Positions 52,439 through 61,092 of a stretch of 64,000 nucleotides of DNA are shown here, piece after piece. The notes under the pieces are model-generated. The model was not told the DNA's origin and made no database searches. It saw nothing but the letters and a program-made list of their open reading frames with translations. A program made the translations under genes and the position numbers. The DNA is from Pseudotabrizicola sp051200875 (GTDB lineage: Bacteria > Pseudomonadota > Alphaproteobacteria > Rhodobacterales > Rhodobacteraceae), in NCBI RefSeq assembly GCF_051200875.1, contig NZ_CP195191.1:2790001-2854000 (forward strand), written 5' to 3'. Each line of letters starts with the position of its first letter. Positions within the stretch are counted from its first letter, which is position 1.

Positions 52439-52600
52439 CCGGACTGAAGGCTGCTCTTTCGAAGCGCAGCTTCAGGCGCAGGATAGCCGTTCAGAGCGAA
52501 TGTGCGTCCAGCAGACGTTGATTTGCATCATTTACGCGATGGCGATCGAAGGTCAGCTTCAGAGAGTTGAACGAAAGTCTGTGAAGCGAGGGATGACTCG

Positions 52601-52951
52601 ATGGGGGGACTTGATTTTCAGGGCTATGACGAAGTCTGGCTCATACTCTTGGCTTGGATTGGCGCTGGTGATTTGGGAATACGGACGTCACGTTGGCCCA
52701 TATCGTCGGGAGTTTTCCTGATTGGCATCTTCCTATGTCTATTCGTGCTGAAGCTGCTTGATCTTACCAGACCAGATGGCACGCTGATCATTTTTCCGGA
52801 TTTGGTCCTTGCCGCTATTCTTTGGTTCTGCATGGGCAACCTAGCGGCTGGACGTGCGAAGGATGCCGAAAGAGAGGCGCGCTTTGGCTATCTTGTTTTT
52901 CTTCCCGTTTTCGGATGGGTCTGGCTGGCCGTTCTGCAGCCAAAGACCTGA
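52601..52951 (+). CDS. Small predicted membrane protein of unknown function
   Basis: A 116-residue protein with three or four hydrophobic stretches (VWLILLAWIGAGDLGI, SGVFLIGIFLCLFVLKLL, LVLAAILWFCMGNLAAG, LVFLPVFGWVWLAVL). GAGGGATGACTCG before the ATG is an acceptable ribosome-binding site. I do not recognise the family. It stands alone in a patch whose flanks (52439-52600 and 52952-53247) hold no clear genes. Confidence 0.5.
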   Translation: MGGLDFQGYDEVWLILLAWIGAGDLGIRTSRWPISSGVFLIGIFLCLFVLKLLDLTRPDGTLIIFPDLVLAAILWFCMGNLAAGRAKDAEREARFGYLVFLPVFGWVWLAVLQPKT

Positions 52952-53247
52952 GTCAGGAGCTGATTGGCATGGTTGCGGCAAAGGCGGCTGAGTCATTGGC
53001 CTAGTGGCCGAGAAGCTTCACGATGGCGGCGGGCTTTCCAGTCCGTCCGGGCGTAGCCTTCGACGCTGTCCCAGTCCGAGAAAAGAGGCGCAAGAGGCTA
53101 GGGTTGCCATGGCACTGGTCTTCTATGTAATGAGCAGCGTGACCTTGGCGATCGTGCTGCCCTGAAGTTTTCCCGCAAAAGATATGTGTTTGATGCTACT
53201 TTTGTCTGGCGACCGAAAGATCGGCGCGTATCGGGATGGGGAAAACC
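52952..53247. other. Gap of about 300 bp without a recognisable gene
   Basis: Contains only short reading frames. One of 18 codons (53109-53165, MALVFYVMSSVTLAIVLP) looks like the edge of a membrane protein but has no ribosome-binding site. It may be debris of a lost gene. Confidence 0.4.
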
Positions 53248-53625
53248 ATGAATGTTTCACGCAACTTCGTGCTTTCGGGCACAGGCTTCCTTGTGATCGG
53301 TATCGGGTTCGGGATTTACATGGGTGCAAGCGGTAACCACGAATTTGCGCCACTGCATGCCCATTTGAACCTTTTGGGTTTTGTGCTGTCGATGATCTTT
53401 GCCATGGCCTATCGGGTGTTTCCGGCCATGGGGGACACCAAGCTGGCAACCTATCATTTCTGGCTGCATGTGCCGCCGGGCGTGGTGTTGCTGATTATGT
53501 TGTTCTTGCTGATGAGTGGGACGATTACCGAAGCGGGGATGGTGCCAGTGGCGCCGATTGCCGAGATTTTGATCTTTGGCGGTGTGATCGTTTTTCTGAT
53601 GAACGCGTTGAAGAACGCCAACTGA
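53248..53625 (+). CDS. Four-helix membrane protein resembling heme-copper oxidase subunit I
   Basis: A 125-residue protein. Residues of about 8-30 (FVLSGTGFLVIGIGFGIYMG), HAHLNLLGFVLSMIFAMAYR, PPGVVLLIMLFLLMSG and APIAEILIFGGVIVFLM form four helices. The HEFAPLHAHLNLLGF block is like helix II of cbb3/NO-reductase subunit I, which carries heme ligands. It is too short for an oxidase; it may be a small heme-binding or sensing protein. GGGGAAAA precedes the ATG. Confidence 0.65.
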   Translation: MNVSRNFVLSGTGFLVIGIGFGIYMGASGNHEFAPLHAHLNLLGFVLSMIFAMAYRVFPAMGDTKLATYHFWLHVPPGVVLLIMLFLLMSGTITEAGMVPVAPIAEILIFGGVIVFLMNALKNAN

Positions 53626-53659
53626 TCCCCCAGCGCGGGGCAATGTGAACGCAAGAAGC

Positions 53660-53687
53660 AAAGGCCCCGGAAAGATCCGGGGCCTTT
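53660..53687. terminator. Bidirectional terminator after the PRC-barrel gene
   Basis: AAAGGCCCCGGA and TCCGGGGCCTTT are exact reverse complements around AAGA, between two convergent genes. Confidence 0.88.
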
Positions 53688-53709
53688 GTCGTTGGGATGC
53701 AGGCAAAGA

Positions 53710-54582
53710 TTAGCCTTCGTAGGCCGGCTTGCCTTCCAGCTGTTCTTTGGTCAGGGCGGTCATGACACGCAGGTCGTCGCCATCGGCGTCGCGCTGGATG
53801 GTCAGCTCTTCCAGAGCAAGGGCAACCGGCTTTTCACCGATACCAAGGAAGCCACCAACGTCGATCACGGCTTCTTTGACTTCGCCTTCCGGAGTCAGGA
53901 TGATTTCCGACACTTCGCCGATCCATTCGTTGGTCGAGTCATAGACGGCGACGCCCGTCAGTTCTTCGGCGGTGATTTCGGCCGAAGCGGCAACGGCTTG
54001 CGGCTGTTCGGTCACGGTATCCGTTGCGGCGGGCTGAGCGTCAGCCGTTTGCGCTTCGGGAGCCATCGGTGCGGCAGCACCTTCGGTCGTGGCGGTTGCC
54101 GTAGCGTTGGCTTCCTGCTGCACGTCCTGCTTCATCGGCTCGGTGGCTGCGGCCTTCGACTCATAGACATAAGCCGGGGCACCTTCCAGAACGGCGCGGT
54201 CTGCATTCAGGACGAGGAAGAAGTCGTCCAGATCTTCGGCGGTGGCGCTGTCAGCCACAAAGCGGATCGAGTCCATGTCGACAGCGACCTGACGTTCGCC
54301 GATGCCGAGGAAGCCGCCGATGTCGACAAGCACCGAGTCGACCGAGCCATCACGGGCAAGGAGCACTTCGTGGATTTCACCGATGTCTTCCCAGCCATCC
54401 TGAACGCCGGCATATTCTTCGGCGTCCAAAGCGGCTTCAGACGCATAAACACGCATTCCGACAAATTCCGATGCCGGGACAATCATTGGGTCAGCTTCGC
54501 CACGGAAGGTTACAGTGGTATCGGCCAATGCCGAGGTGGCGACGGTCGCGAAAATGGCGGTGGAAAGCATAAGCTTTTTCAC
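53710..54582 (-). CDS. Exported protein with two PRC-barrel domains
   Basis: A 290-residue protein. Signal peptide MKKLMLSTAIFATVATSALA; first PRC barrel about 35-110 (DIGEIHEVLLARDGSVDSVLVDIGGFLGIGE...), an Ala/Thr/Glu-rich linker about 135-200, then a second barrel (AVYDSTNEWIGEVSEII, VIDVGGFLGIGEKPVAL). The repeated DIGGFLGIGE/DVGGFLGIGE shows internal duplication. PRC barrels mediate protein or RNA contacts; periplasmic ones in alphaproteobacteria are often stress-induced. An ECF-type promoter lies upstream. Confidence 0.88.
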   Translation of the reverse strand: MKKLMLSTAIFATVATSALADTTVTFRGEADPMIVPASEFVGMRVYASEAALDAEEYAGVQDGWEDIGEIHEVLLARDGSVDSVLVDIGGFLGIGERQVAVDMDSIRFVADSATAEDLDDFFLVLNADRAVLEGAPAYVYESKAAATEPMKQDVQQEANATATATTEGAAAPMAPEAQTADAQPAATDTVTEQPQAVAASAEITAEELTGVAVYDSTNEWIGEVSEIILTPEGEVKEAVIDVGGFLGIGEKPVALALEELTIQRDADGDDLRVMTALTKEQLEGKPAYEG

Positions 54583-54633
54583 AGTTATTCTCCTTTATCA
54601 ATGAGTTAAGCACCATGCGGCGCTTGGGGTATG

Positions 54634-54658
54634 AACGCGATCCCGCGCGGTCGGTTCC
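54634..54658 (-). promoter_or_regulatory. ECF sigma (EcfG-like) promoter of the PRC-barrel gene
   Basis: On the minus strand GGAAC (54658-54654) and CGTT (54637-54634) are 16 bp apart, the spacing of the alphaproteobacterial general stress promoter. It would start transcription about 45 bp before the ATG. Confidence 0.55.
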
Positions 54659-54796
54659 GAAAAAAGATGGGATTCTTTTCTGATCACTCGTCTGTGAGAC
54701 GGGCTGGCCGATTTCGTGAACTGGCGACGAGATGGGCTTTGGGCGTTTCCCATGACCACTTCGGGCTTGCGCCCGGCGGTGGAAACCCTATCTTCC

Positions 54797-54888
54797 GTGC
54801 TACCTCGGGGTGCCAGTGCAAACTGGCTGAGATGCGTAAGCGGACCCGTTGAACCTGAACCGGATCATACCGGCGGAGGGAAGGTGCT
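54797..54888 (+). ncRNA. TPP riboswitch (THI element)
   Basis: The conserved aptamer words are in order: ACCTCGGGGTGCC, CTGGCTGAGATG, ACCCGTTGAACCTGA, CCGGATCATACCGGCG and GAGGGAAGGT. It lies about 50 bp before thiB. It would sense thiamin diphosphate and turn off the thiBPQ uptake operon; no clear terminator follows, so control is probably at translation. Confidence 0.95.
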
Positions 54889-54935
54889 GAGGAATTCCTC
54901 CAGACCCGACCGTTCCGTCGCAATTGGAGGAAGAG

Positions 54936-55919
54936 ATGAAAGCTTCGATCCTTGCGGCTGGTGTTTCGTTGATGGCCCTTCCGGCCATGGCGGATCAGCC
55001 AGTTCTGACTGTCTATGCTGGCGATTACTTTACGTCTGAATGGGGCCCCGGCCCTGCCATCGAAAAAGGGTTCGAGGCGTTCTGCGCTTGTGATCTGCAA
55101 TTTTCGGTGGGCGACCTGCTGCCGCGCGTCCTGCTGGAAGGCGACAAGACAGAGGCGGATGTGGTGATTGGTCTGACGACCGATGTGCTGAAACGCGCGC
55201 GTGAGGCGGGTGTGTTTGGGACGCACGGGCAGGATCTGTCGGCCCTGACCCTGCCGGTCCAATGGAGTGACGACACCTTTATCCCGTTCAACTGGGGTCA
55301 TACGGCCTTCATCTATGATGAAACGCGCATGGCCACCCCGCCAGCGAGTTTCGATGACCTGCGCAAGTTGCCCGAGGGTGTGAAGGTGGTCATTCAAGAC
55401 CCGCGCACCTCGATTTCCGGGCTGGCCTTGGTTCTGTGGGTGAAGTCCGTTTATGGCGATCAGGCAGGGGCATTCTGGGCCGATCTGGCACCCCATATCC
55501 TGACTGTGACGAAGGACTGGTCTGAGAGCTATGGTCTGTTCACCGATGGTGAAGCCGACATGGTGCTGAGCTATACGACCTCGCCCGCCTATCACATCTT
55601 TGCCGAGAATGACCTGACCAAGAAGGCCGCGATCTTTCCTGAAGGTCATTACTTCATGGCAGAAACCGTGGGCAAAATTGCCGGGACCGATCAGCCGGAA
55701 CTGGCGAACAAGTTCATGGCATGGGTTCTGAGTGAAGAGTTCCAGACCATGATCCCGGTGGCAAACTGGTCGCTGCCGTCGGCATTGCCAAAGGAGAAGT
55801 GGCCAGCAGGCTGGGCAGAACTGCCATTGCCGGAAACCGTTCTTTTCCTGAACGAGGATGAGGCCGAGGCTGCGCGGGAAGGCGCGATCGAGGAATGGCG
55901 CGCCGCGCTTTCTCAGTAA
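54936..55919 (+). CDS. thiB: Thiamin ABC transporter substrate-binding protein
   Basis: A 327-residue periplasmic binding protein with signal peptide MKASILAAGVSLMALPAMA and the family start LTVYAGDYFTSEWGPGPAIEKGFEAFC; DWSESYGLFTDGEADMVLSYTTSPAYH is the thiamin-binding region. GGAGGAAGAG before ATG 54936 decides the start. It follows the TPP riboswitch and overlaps thiP by 25 bp. Confidence 0.95.
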   Translation: MKASILAAGVSLMALPAMADQPVLTVYAGDYFTSEWGPGPAIEKGFEAFCACDLQFSVGDLLPRVLLEGDKTEADVVIGLTTDVLKRAREAGVFGTHGQDLSALTLPVQWSDDTFIPFNWGHTAFIYDETRMATPPASFDDLRKLPEGVKVVIQDPRTSISGLALVLWVKSVYGDQAGAFWADLAPHILTVTKDWSESYGLFTDGEADMVLSYTTSPAYHIFAENDLTKKAAIFPEGHYFMAETVGKIAGTDQPELANKFMAWVLSEEFQTMIPVANWSLPSALPKEKWPAGWAELPLPETVLFLNEDEAEAAREGAIEEWRAALSQ

Positions 55920-57451
55920 TCGGGGCAGGCGTCGCGGCATTGGTCGCGGCGCTGACCCTTTTGCCTCTTGGCGCGGTTTTTCTGCGCGCCGGGGGGTGGC
56001 CGGAATTTGGGCCGGGTGATGGGGCAGCGGTGCGCTTTACGCTGACGCAGGCCCTGATCTCGGCCCTTGTTTCCTGTGTGTTGGCCGTTCCCGTTGCACG
56101 GGCCTTGGCGCGACGTGATTTTCCCGGACGCGGTCTGTTGATTGCGGTGATGGGCGCACCCTTTATCCTACCTGTCATCGTGGCGGTTCTGGGTCTGGTT
56201 GCCGTTTTCGGGCGATCAGGCGTGGTGAATGATCTGTTGGGCCTGTTCGGGCTGCCGCGCCTTTCGATTTACGGTTTCGGTGGCGTCGTTCTGGCCCATG
56301 TCTTTTTGAACCTGCCTTTGGCGGTGCGGATGGTTCTGCAGGGGTGGCAGGCGATTCCGGCCGAGCGGTTCCGGCTGGCGGATGCGTTGGACCTTGGGCC
56401 GTCCGGGCGATGGCGGCATCTGGAATTGCCGATGCTGCGCGAGGTTCTGCCGGGGGCCTTTGTGGTGATCTTTGTTCTTTGTCTGACCAGTTTCGCCGTG
56501 GCCCTGACCTTGGGTGGCGGGCCAAAGGCCACGACGGTCGAGCTTGCGATCTATCAGGCGGTGAAATTCGATTTCGATCTGGGTCGGGCGGGGTTGCTTT
56601 CGGCGGTGCAGTTTGGGCTTTGCCTTCTGGCCGCGTTGATTGGCTGGCGTTGGGCCTTGCCTGCGGGGTTCGGTGCGGGGGTTGGGCGCAGTTTCGGCCT
56701 TGCTAGTGAGCGAGGTTGGCGGCTTTGGCTGGATGTCGTGGCGATCTTTCTGGCGGCACTGTTTCTGCTGGTGCCTTTGGGGGCCGTTATATTGCGCGGG
56801 CTGCCGGGGTTGATGGATTTACCCGAGGCGGTTTGGTGGGCGTTGGCGCGGTCTGTCATGGTGGCGGTATTGTCGATGGCGGTGACGATGGCCGCGGCTT
56901 TGGGCTTGGCGCTTGGCGCTGCATCGCTGGGCCAGAGGAGGTCGGCTGCGGCGATTGACGCGGCTGCAGCCTTGCCGCTGGCGGTCTCTGCGCTTGTCAT
57001 GGGGATGGGCCTGTTTCTGATTGTGCAGCCACTGGTTCTACCGTCACGCGTTGCGTTGCCGGTGACGGTGCTGGTCAATGCCGTTCTGACCTTGCCCTTT
57101 GCCTATCGGTTGCTGGTTCCGCAAGCGCGGGCGCTGGAGGCCGATTACGGGCGCCTGTCCGCTGCGTTGGATCTGGGTGGCATGGCTTGGCTGCGGTGGG
57201 TTGCGCTGCCGCGCCTGGCACGTCCACTGGGGTTTGGTGCTGGAATATCGGTGGCCTTTTCGATGGGCGACCTTGGGGTGATCGCGTTGTTTGCGGGTGA
57301 TCAGGGCGCGACCTTGCCCCTGGTGGTGCAGCGGTTGATGAGTGCCTATCGGATTGATCAGGCGATGTCGGCGGCTTTGGTCTTGGTTGTGGTGAGCTTT
57401 GCCCTGTTCTGGGCCTGCGACGCATGGGGGAGACGGCATGCTGTGGCTTGA
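55895..57451 (+). CDS. thiP: Thiamin ABC transporter permease
   Basis: A 518-residue permease with about twelve hydrophobic helices and two copies of the binding-protein-dependent permease loop (EAA-like ERFRLADALDLGPSGRWRHL and YGRLSAALDLGGMAWLRWV). This double structure is characteristic of ThiP. It overlaps thiB by 25 bp and thiQ by 14 bp. Confidence 0.95.
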   Translation: MARRAFSVIGAGVAALVAALTLLPLGAVFLRAGGWPEFGPGDGAAVRFTLTQALISALVSCVLAVPVARALARRDFPGRGLLIAVMGAPFILPVIVAVLGLVAVFGRSGVVNDLLGLFGLPRLSIYGFGGVVLAHVFLNLPLAVRMVLQGWQAIPAERFRLADALDLGPSGRWRHLELPMLREVLPGAFVVIFVLCLTSFAVALTLGGGPKATTVELAIYQAVKFDFDLGRAGLLSAVQFGLCLLAALIGWRWALPAGFGAGVGRSFGLASERGWRLWLDVVAIFLAALFLLVPLGAVILRGLPGLMDLPEAVWWALARSVMVAVLSMAVTMAAALGLALGAASLGQRRSAAAIDAAAALPLAVSALVMGMGLFLIVQPLVLPSRVALPVTVLVNAVLTLPFAYRLLVPQARALEADYGRLSAALDLGGMAWLRWVALPRLARPLGFGAGISVAFSMGDLGVIALFAGDQGATLPLVVQRLMSAYRIDQAMSAALVLVVVSFALFWACDAWGRRHAVA

Positions 57452-58133
57452 TGGGGTTCAGATCGAACAGGCTGGCTTTCGCCTTGCCGCAGATTGGCGG
57501 CTGGATCGAGGGGCGCGGGCAGCGGTGATGGGGCCCTCTGGGGCGGGGAAGTCGACTCTCCTGTCGGTGATCTCGGGTTTCCTGACGCCAGTTTCTGGCC
57601 GCGTGGTTTGGGAGGCGGAAGATTTGTCCGATGTTCCGCCCGGGAAGCGGCCGTTGAGCATTCTGTTTCAGGATCAGAACCTGTTTCCGCATCTGACGAT
57701 CTCCCAGAACCTTGCGCTGGGTCTGCGGCCAGATATGCAGCTATCGGTCGAAGAAAAGGCGCGGATCGACGCGGTTCTTGAGCGGGTCGGTCTTGCCGGT
57801 CTTGCCTCGCGTCGCCCGGCGCAGCTTTCCGGCGGGCAGATGGGACGTGCGGCCTTGGCGCGGGCCTTGTTGCGGGCGCGACCGCTGTTGCTTTTGGACG
57901 AACCCTTTGCTGCCCTTGGTCCAGCCTTGAAGGCGGAAATGGTGGAACTGGTTGCCGAAGTGGCCGAGGAAACGGGTGCGACCGTATTAATGGTCACCCA
58001 TGACCCGAAGGATGCGCAGAGCTTTTCCAGCAAAACGATTCTGGTGGCGGAAGGTTTGGCGCATCCGCCGAAGGAGACGCAGGCTCTTTTCGCAGATCCG
58101 CCGGATGTGCTGAAAGACTACCTTGGACGATAA
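57438..58133 (+). CDS. thiQ: Thiamin ABC transporter ATP-binding protein
   Basis: A 231-residue ATPase: Walker A MGPSGAGKST at residues 31-40, Q-loop LFQDQNLFPHLT, signature LSGGQMGRAALARALL, Walker B LLLLDEPFAAL and H-loop VTHDP. GGGGAGA precedes ATG 57438. Last gene of the riboswitch-controlled operon. Confidence 0.95.
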   Translation: MLWLDGVQIEQAGFRLAADWRLDRGARAAVMGPSGAGKSTLLSVISGFLTPVSGRVVWEAEDLSDVPPGKRPLSILFQDQNLFPHLTISQNLALGLRPDMQLSVEEKARIDAVLERVGLAGLASRRPAQLSGGQMGRAALARALLRARPLLLLDEPFAALGPALKAEMVELVAEVAEETGATVLMVTHDPKDAQSFSSKTILVAEGLAHPPKETQALFADPPDVLKDYLGR

Positions 58134-58135
58134 AA

Positions 58136-58159
58136 AAAACCCCGCCGAAGCGGGGTTTT
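58136..58159. terminator. Bidirectional terminator between thiQ and petC
   Basis: AAAACCCCGC and GCGGGGTTTT pair exactly around CGAA; T-runs flank both sides, serving both convergent operons. Confidence 0.92.
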
Positions 58160-58184
58160 CTTTTGGGTCACTGTCCCGATGGGA

Positions 58185-58976
58185 TCAGGCGGTTTTCTTG
58201 CCCTTCACGCCAGCCCAGATCTTCTTGTTCGTCAGATACAGAAGCGAGGACAGGATGATGAGGAACAGAACGGCCTTGAAGCCAGCTTCCTTGCGGGCCA
58301 TCAGCTTTGGTTCTGCGGTCCACATCAAGAAGGCGGACACGTCTTCGGCCATGTGATGCACGGTCGATGGATGGCCATCGGCATAGGTCACTTGGTCGTC
58401 AGACAGCGGCGGGCCCATGGCGATCCAGCCACCCGGGAAGGCGGTGTTGCCGTAGAAGGTTGAACCTGCTTCTTCCTTCTCTTCGCCGGTGTAGCCGGTC
58501 AGGACCGAGTAGATGTACTCGGGGCCGCCGATGCCGCGGAAGAGTTGGTTGATGCCCGACCCATAGGGGCCGTGGAAGCCAGCGCGTGCTTTTGCCATCA
58601 AGGACAGGTCAGGCGCGTTCGACAGACCCGATTCAGGGAAGTGATCGGTCGCGGCACGCGGACGGTCTTCGCCGGTTTCCTTGTCGGTGATTTCGGCCAG
58701 CGACGCGGCATAGGCGCGAACCTGGTCTTCCGGTAGAGCCGGGCCACCGTCATCAGCCAAGGTGCGGATCGGCACGAACTTGAGCCCGTGGCAAGCCGAG
58801 CAAACCTCGGTGTAGACCTGAAGGCCACGCTGAAGCTGCATCTGGTCAAACTTGCCGAAGGGGCCTTCGAACGAGAAGGCGTGGTCTTCGATGTGACCTT
58901 CTGACCCGGCGGCCAGCGCCACCCCGCCCGAAAGGGCGAGGGCAGCTGCTGCGGAGAGTGCGATTTTCCTGATCAT
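58185..58976 (-). CDS. petC: Cytochrome c1 of the bc1 complex
   Basis: A 263-residue membrane-anchored cytochrome. Signal peptide to about residue 22, heme attachment site C59-S-A-C62-H63 in TEVCSACHGLKFVP, the axial-Met side near GGWIAMGPPLSD, and one C-terminal transmembrane helix (AVLFLIILSSLLYLT). It passes electrons from the Rieske protein to cytochrome c. Third gene of petABC. Confidence 0.97.
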   Translation of the reverse strand: MIRKIALSAAAALALSGGVALAAGSEGHIEDHAFSFEGPFGKFDQMQLQRGLQVYTEVCSACHGLKFVPIRTLADDGGPALPEDQVRAYAASLAEITDKETGEDRPRAATDHFPESGLSNAPDLSLMAKARAGFHGPYGSGINQLFRGIGGPEYIYSVLTGYTGEEKEEAGSTFYGNTAFPGGWIAMGPPLSDDQVTYADGHPSTVHHMAEDVSAFLMWTAEPKLMARKEAGFKAVLFLIILSSLLYLTNKKIWAGVKGKKTA

Positions 58977-58994
58977 TTTACGTCAGTTCCTTTC

Positions 58995-60317
58995 TCACTC
59001 GGCCGGATGGGCTTTGGAGCCGTAGTGGGCATTGAAGTCTTCTTCGATGGTCGCAGGCTGGGCCAGCGGCTTCTCGATCACACCCAGAAGCGGGAGGATG
59101 ATCAGGAAGTAGGCGAACCAGTAGGCCGAGGCGATCAGAGAGATCGTGGCGTAGGGCTCTTCCGCAGGCATGGCGCCAACCCACATCAGCACGACAAAGT
59201 CGATGCAGAGCAGGATGAACCACCACTTGAACATCGGGCGATAGCGGCCCGAACGGACCGACGAGGTGTCGAGCCAAGGCGCCAGAGCCATCACGGCAAT
59301 CGCGCCGAACATCGCCAGAACGCCGAAGAACTTGGCGTCGATGATGCCGAAGGACAGCCAGTTGGCCGCGATCACGACCCAGACGTCAGCGGTGAAGGCA
59401 CGCAGGATCGCGTAGAACGGCAGGAAGTACCATTCCGGAACGATATGTGCGGGCGTCGCCAGCGGGTTCGCTTCGATGTAGTTGTCGGGGTGGCCAAGGT
59501 AGTTCGGCATGAAGCCGACGATGGCAAAGAACACGGCAAGGATCACGGCAAGCGCGTAGACGTCCTTGATGACGTAGTACGGCCAGAACGGAACGGTGTC
59601 TTTCTTGGCTTCTTCCTTGCTGCCGCGACGCACTTCAACACCGGTCGGGTTGTTGTTGCCTGTGGTGTGGAAGGCCCAGATGTGAACGGCCACAAGAGCG
59701 GCGATCACGAAGGGCAGCAGGTAGTGCAGCGACAGGAAGCGGTTCAGCGTGGCGTTATCAACGGCGGGGCCACCCAGGAGCCAGGTCTGGATCGACGGCC
59801 CAATGCCGGGGATGGCGCCGAAGAGGCCGGTGATCACGGTCGCGCCCCAGAAGGACATCTGACCCCAAGGCAGAACGTAGCCCATGAAGGCAGTGCCCAT
59901 CATCAGCAGGTAGATCACCATGCCGACAAGCCAGGTCACTTCACGCGGGGCTTTGTACGAACCATAGTAAAGGCCGCGGAAGATGTGCAGGTAAACGGCC
60001 ACGAAGAACAGCGAAGCGCCGTTGGCGTGGATATAGCGGATCATGTACCCGCCATTCACGTTACGCATGATGTGTTCGACCGAGGCGAATGCCAGATCGA
60101 CATGGGGGGTATAGTGCATCACGAGGATGATGCCGGTGACGATCTGCAGAACAAGACAGAAGGTCAGGATGATGCCCCAGATCCACATCCAGTTCAGGTT
60201 CTTCGGGGTCGGGATCATGAGCGTGTCATACATCAGACCCACGATCGGAAGGCGGCTGTGAAGCCACTTCTCGGCGCCCGACTTGGGCTCATAATGGTCG
60301 TGCGGAATTCCGGCCAT
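58995..60317 (-). CDS. petB: Cytochrome b of the bc1 complex
   Basis: A 440-residue eight-helix protein. Quinol-site signatures GQMSFWGATVITGLF and PEWYFLPFYAILR (PEWY) and heme-ligand histidines (ANGASLFFVAVYLHIFRG, ALVAVHIWAFHTTGNNNPTG) are all present. It oxidises quinol in the Q cycle. It lies 11 bp downstream of petA and 18 bp before petC. Confidence 0.98.
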   Translation of the reverse strand: MAGIPHDHYEPKSGAEKWLHSRLPIVGLMYDTLMIPTPKNLNWMWIWGIILTFCLVLQIVTGIILVMHYTPHVDLAFASVEHIMRNVNGGYMIRYIHANGASLFFVAVYLHIFRGLYYGSYKAPREVTWLVGMVIYLLMMGTAFMGYVLPWGQMSFWGATVITGLFGAIPGIGPSIQTWLLGGPAVDNATLNRFLSLHYLLPFVIAALVAVHIWAFHTTGNNNPTGVEVRRGSKEEAKKDTVPFWPYYVIKDVYALAVILAVFFAIVGFMPNYLGHPDNYIEANPLATPAHIVPEWYFLPFYAILRAFTADVWVVIAANWLSFGIIDAKFFGVLAMFGAIAVMALAPWLDTSSVRSGRYRPMFKWWFILLCIDFVVLMWVGAMPAEEPYATISLIASAYWFAYFLIILPLLGVIEKPLAQPATIEEDFNAHYGSKAHPAE

Positions 60318-60328
60318 GTTTGTTTACC

Positions 60329-60892
60329 TCAGCCAAGCTTGATGGTGGTTTCGTTTTCGAAAGCGGCAACCGGAACGTCGAGGTTGCGCGGTGCGGGCCC
60401 TTTGCGGATACGGCCAGCTGTATCGTAGTGCGAGCCGTGGCAGGGGCAGAACCAGCCACCGAATTCACCTGCGCCATCGCCCAGCGGAACGCAGCCGAGG
60501 TGGGTGCAAACGCCCATCATCACCAGCCATTCGCCGGCTTCATCCAGCGTACGGTTGGCGTCCGTTGCATCTGCGCCGGGTTTGTTGGCGTTCTGTGCGG
60601 CCTTGTCGATCGACAGGTCATCCAGCGACACGGCGCGGCCTGCTTCGATTTCTTCAGCAGAGCGGCGGCGGATGAACACCGGCTTGCCCAGCCATTTGAC
60701 GGTCAGCTGGGTGCCGACTTCAACGGCCGAGACGTCGACAAAGATCGACGACAGCGCCTGAACGTCAGCCGAGGGGTTCATCTGGTTGACAAGCGGCCAA
60801 ACCGCAGCACCGGTGGCAACAGCCCCGGCCCCGGCGGTGGCGTAATACAGGAAATCCCTGCGGGTGCCTGCGTTCTCTTCAGCGTGGGACAC
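60329..60892 (-). CDS. petA: Rieske iron-sulfur subunit of the bc1 complex
   Basis: A 187-residue 2Fe-2S protein. The N-terminus carries a Tat-type segment (TRRDFLYYATAGAGAVATG) that stays as a membrane anchor; cluster ligands are in CTHLGC and CPCHGSH. GTG 60892 is the start, with GGAAGGGAGAAG upstream; in-frame extension beyond it has no family sequence. First gene of petABC. Confidence 0.96.
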   Translation of the reverse strand: MSHAEENAGTRRDFLYYATAGAGAVATGAAVWPLVNQMNPSADVQALSSIFVDVSAVEVGTQLTVKWLGKPVFIRRRSAEEIEAGRAVSLDDLSIDKAAQNANKPGADATDANRTLDEAGEWLVMMGVCTHLGCVPLGDGAGEFGGWFCPCHGSHYDTAGRIRKGPAPRNLDVPVAAFENETTIKLG

Positions 60893-61092
60893 GAGCTCTT
60901 CTCCCTTCCGGGGCCGCACGGGACGCGACCCATAAGACATCTGGGGCAATGGTTGCCCATTACCCTGCCGGGCGGCTTTTAGCCAAGGCTTTGTCCCGCG
61001 TCCAGCGGACAAACGGGCGCATGCCCCATAGATTTGCAAGGAAACCCGCAGTTTGCGGCAATTTTGTTCGCTTCCTTGGGTGAAGATGCCAA

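Noticed and set aside
59007..60428. 473-codon open frame antisense to petB/petA
   Set aside because: Asp/His/Gly-rich shadow product; bc1 genes on the other strand are certain.
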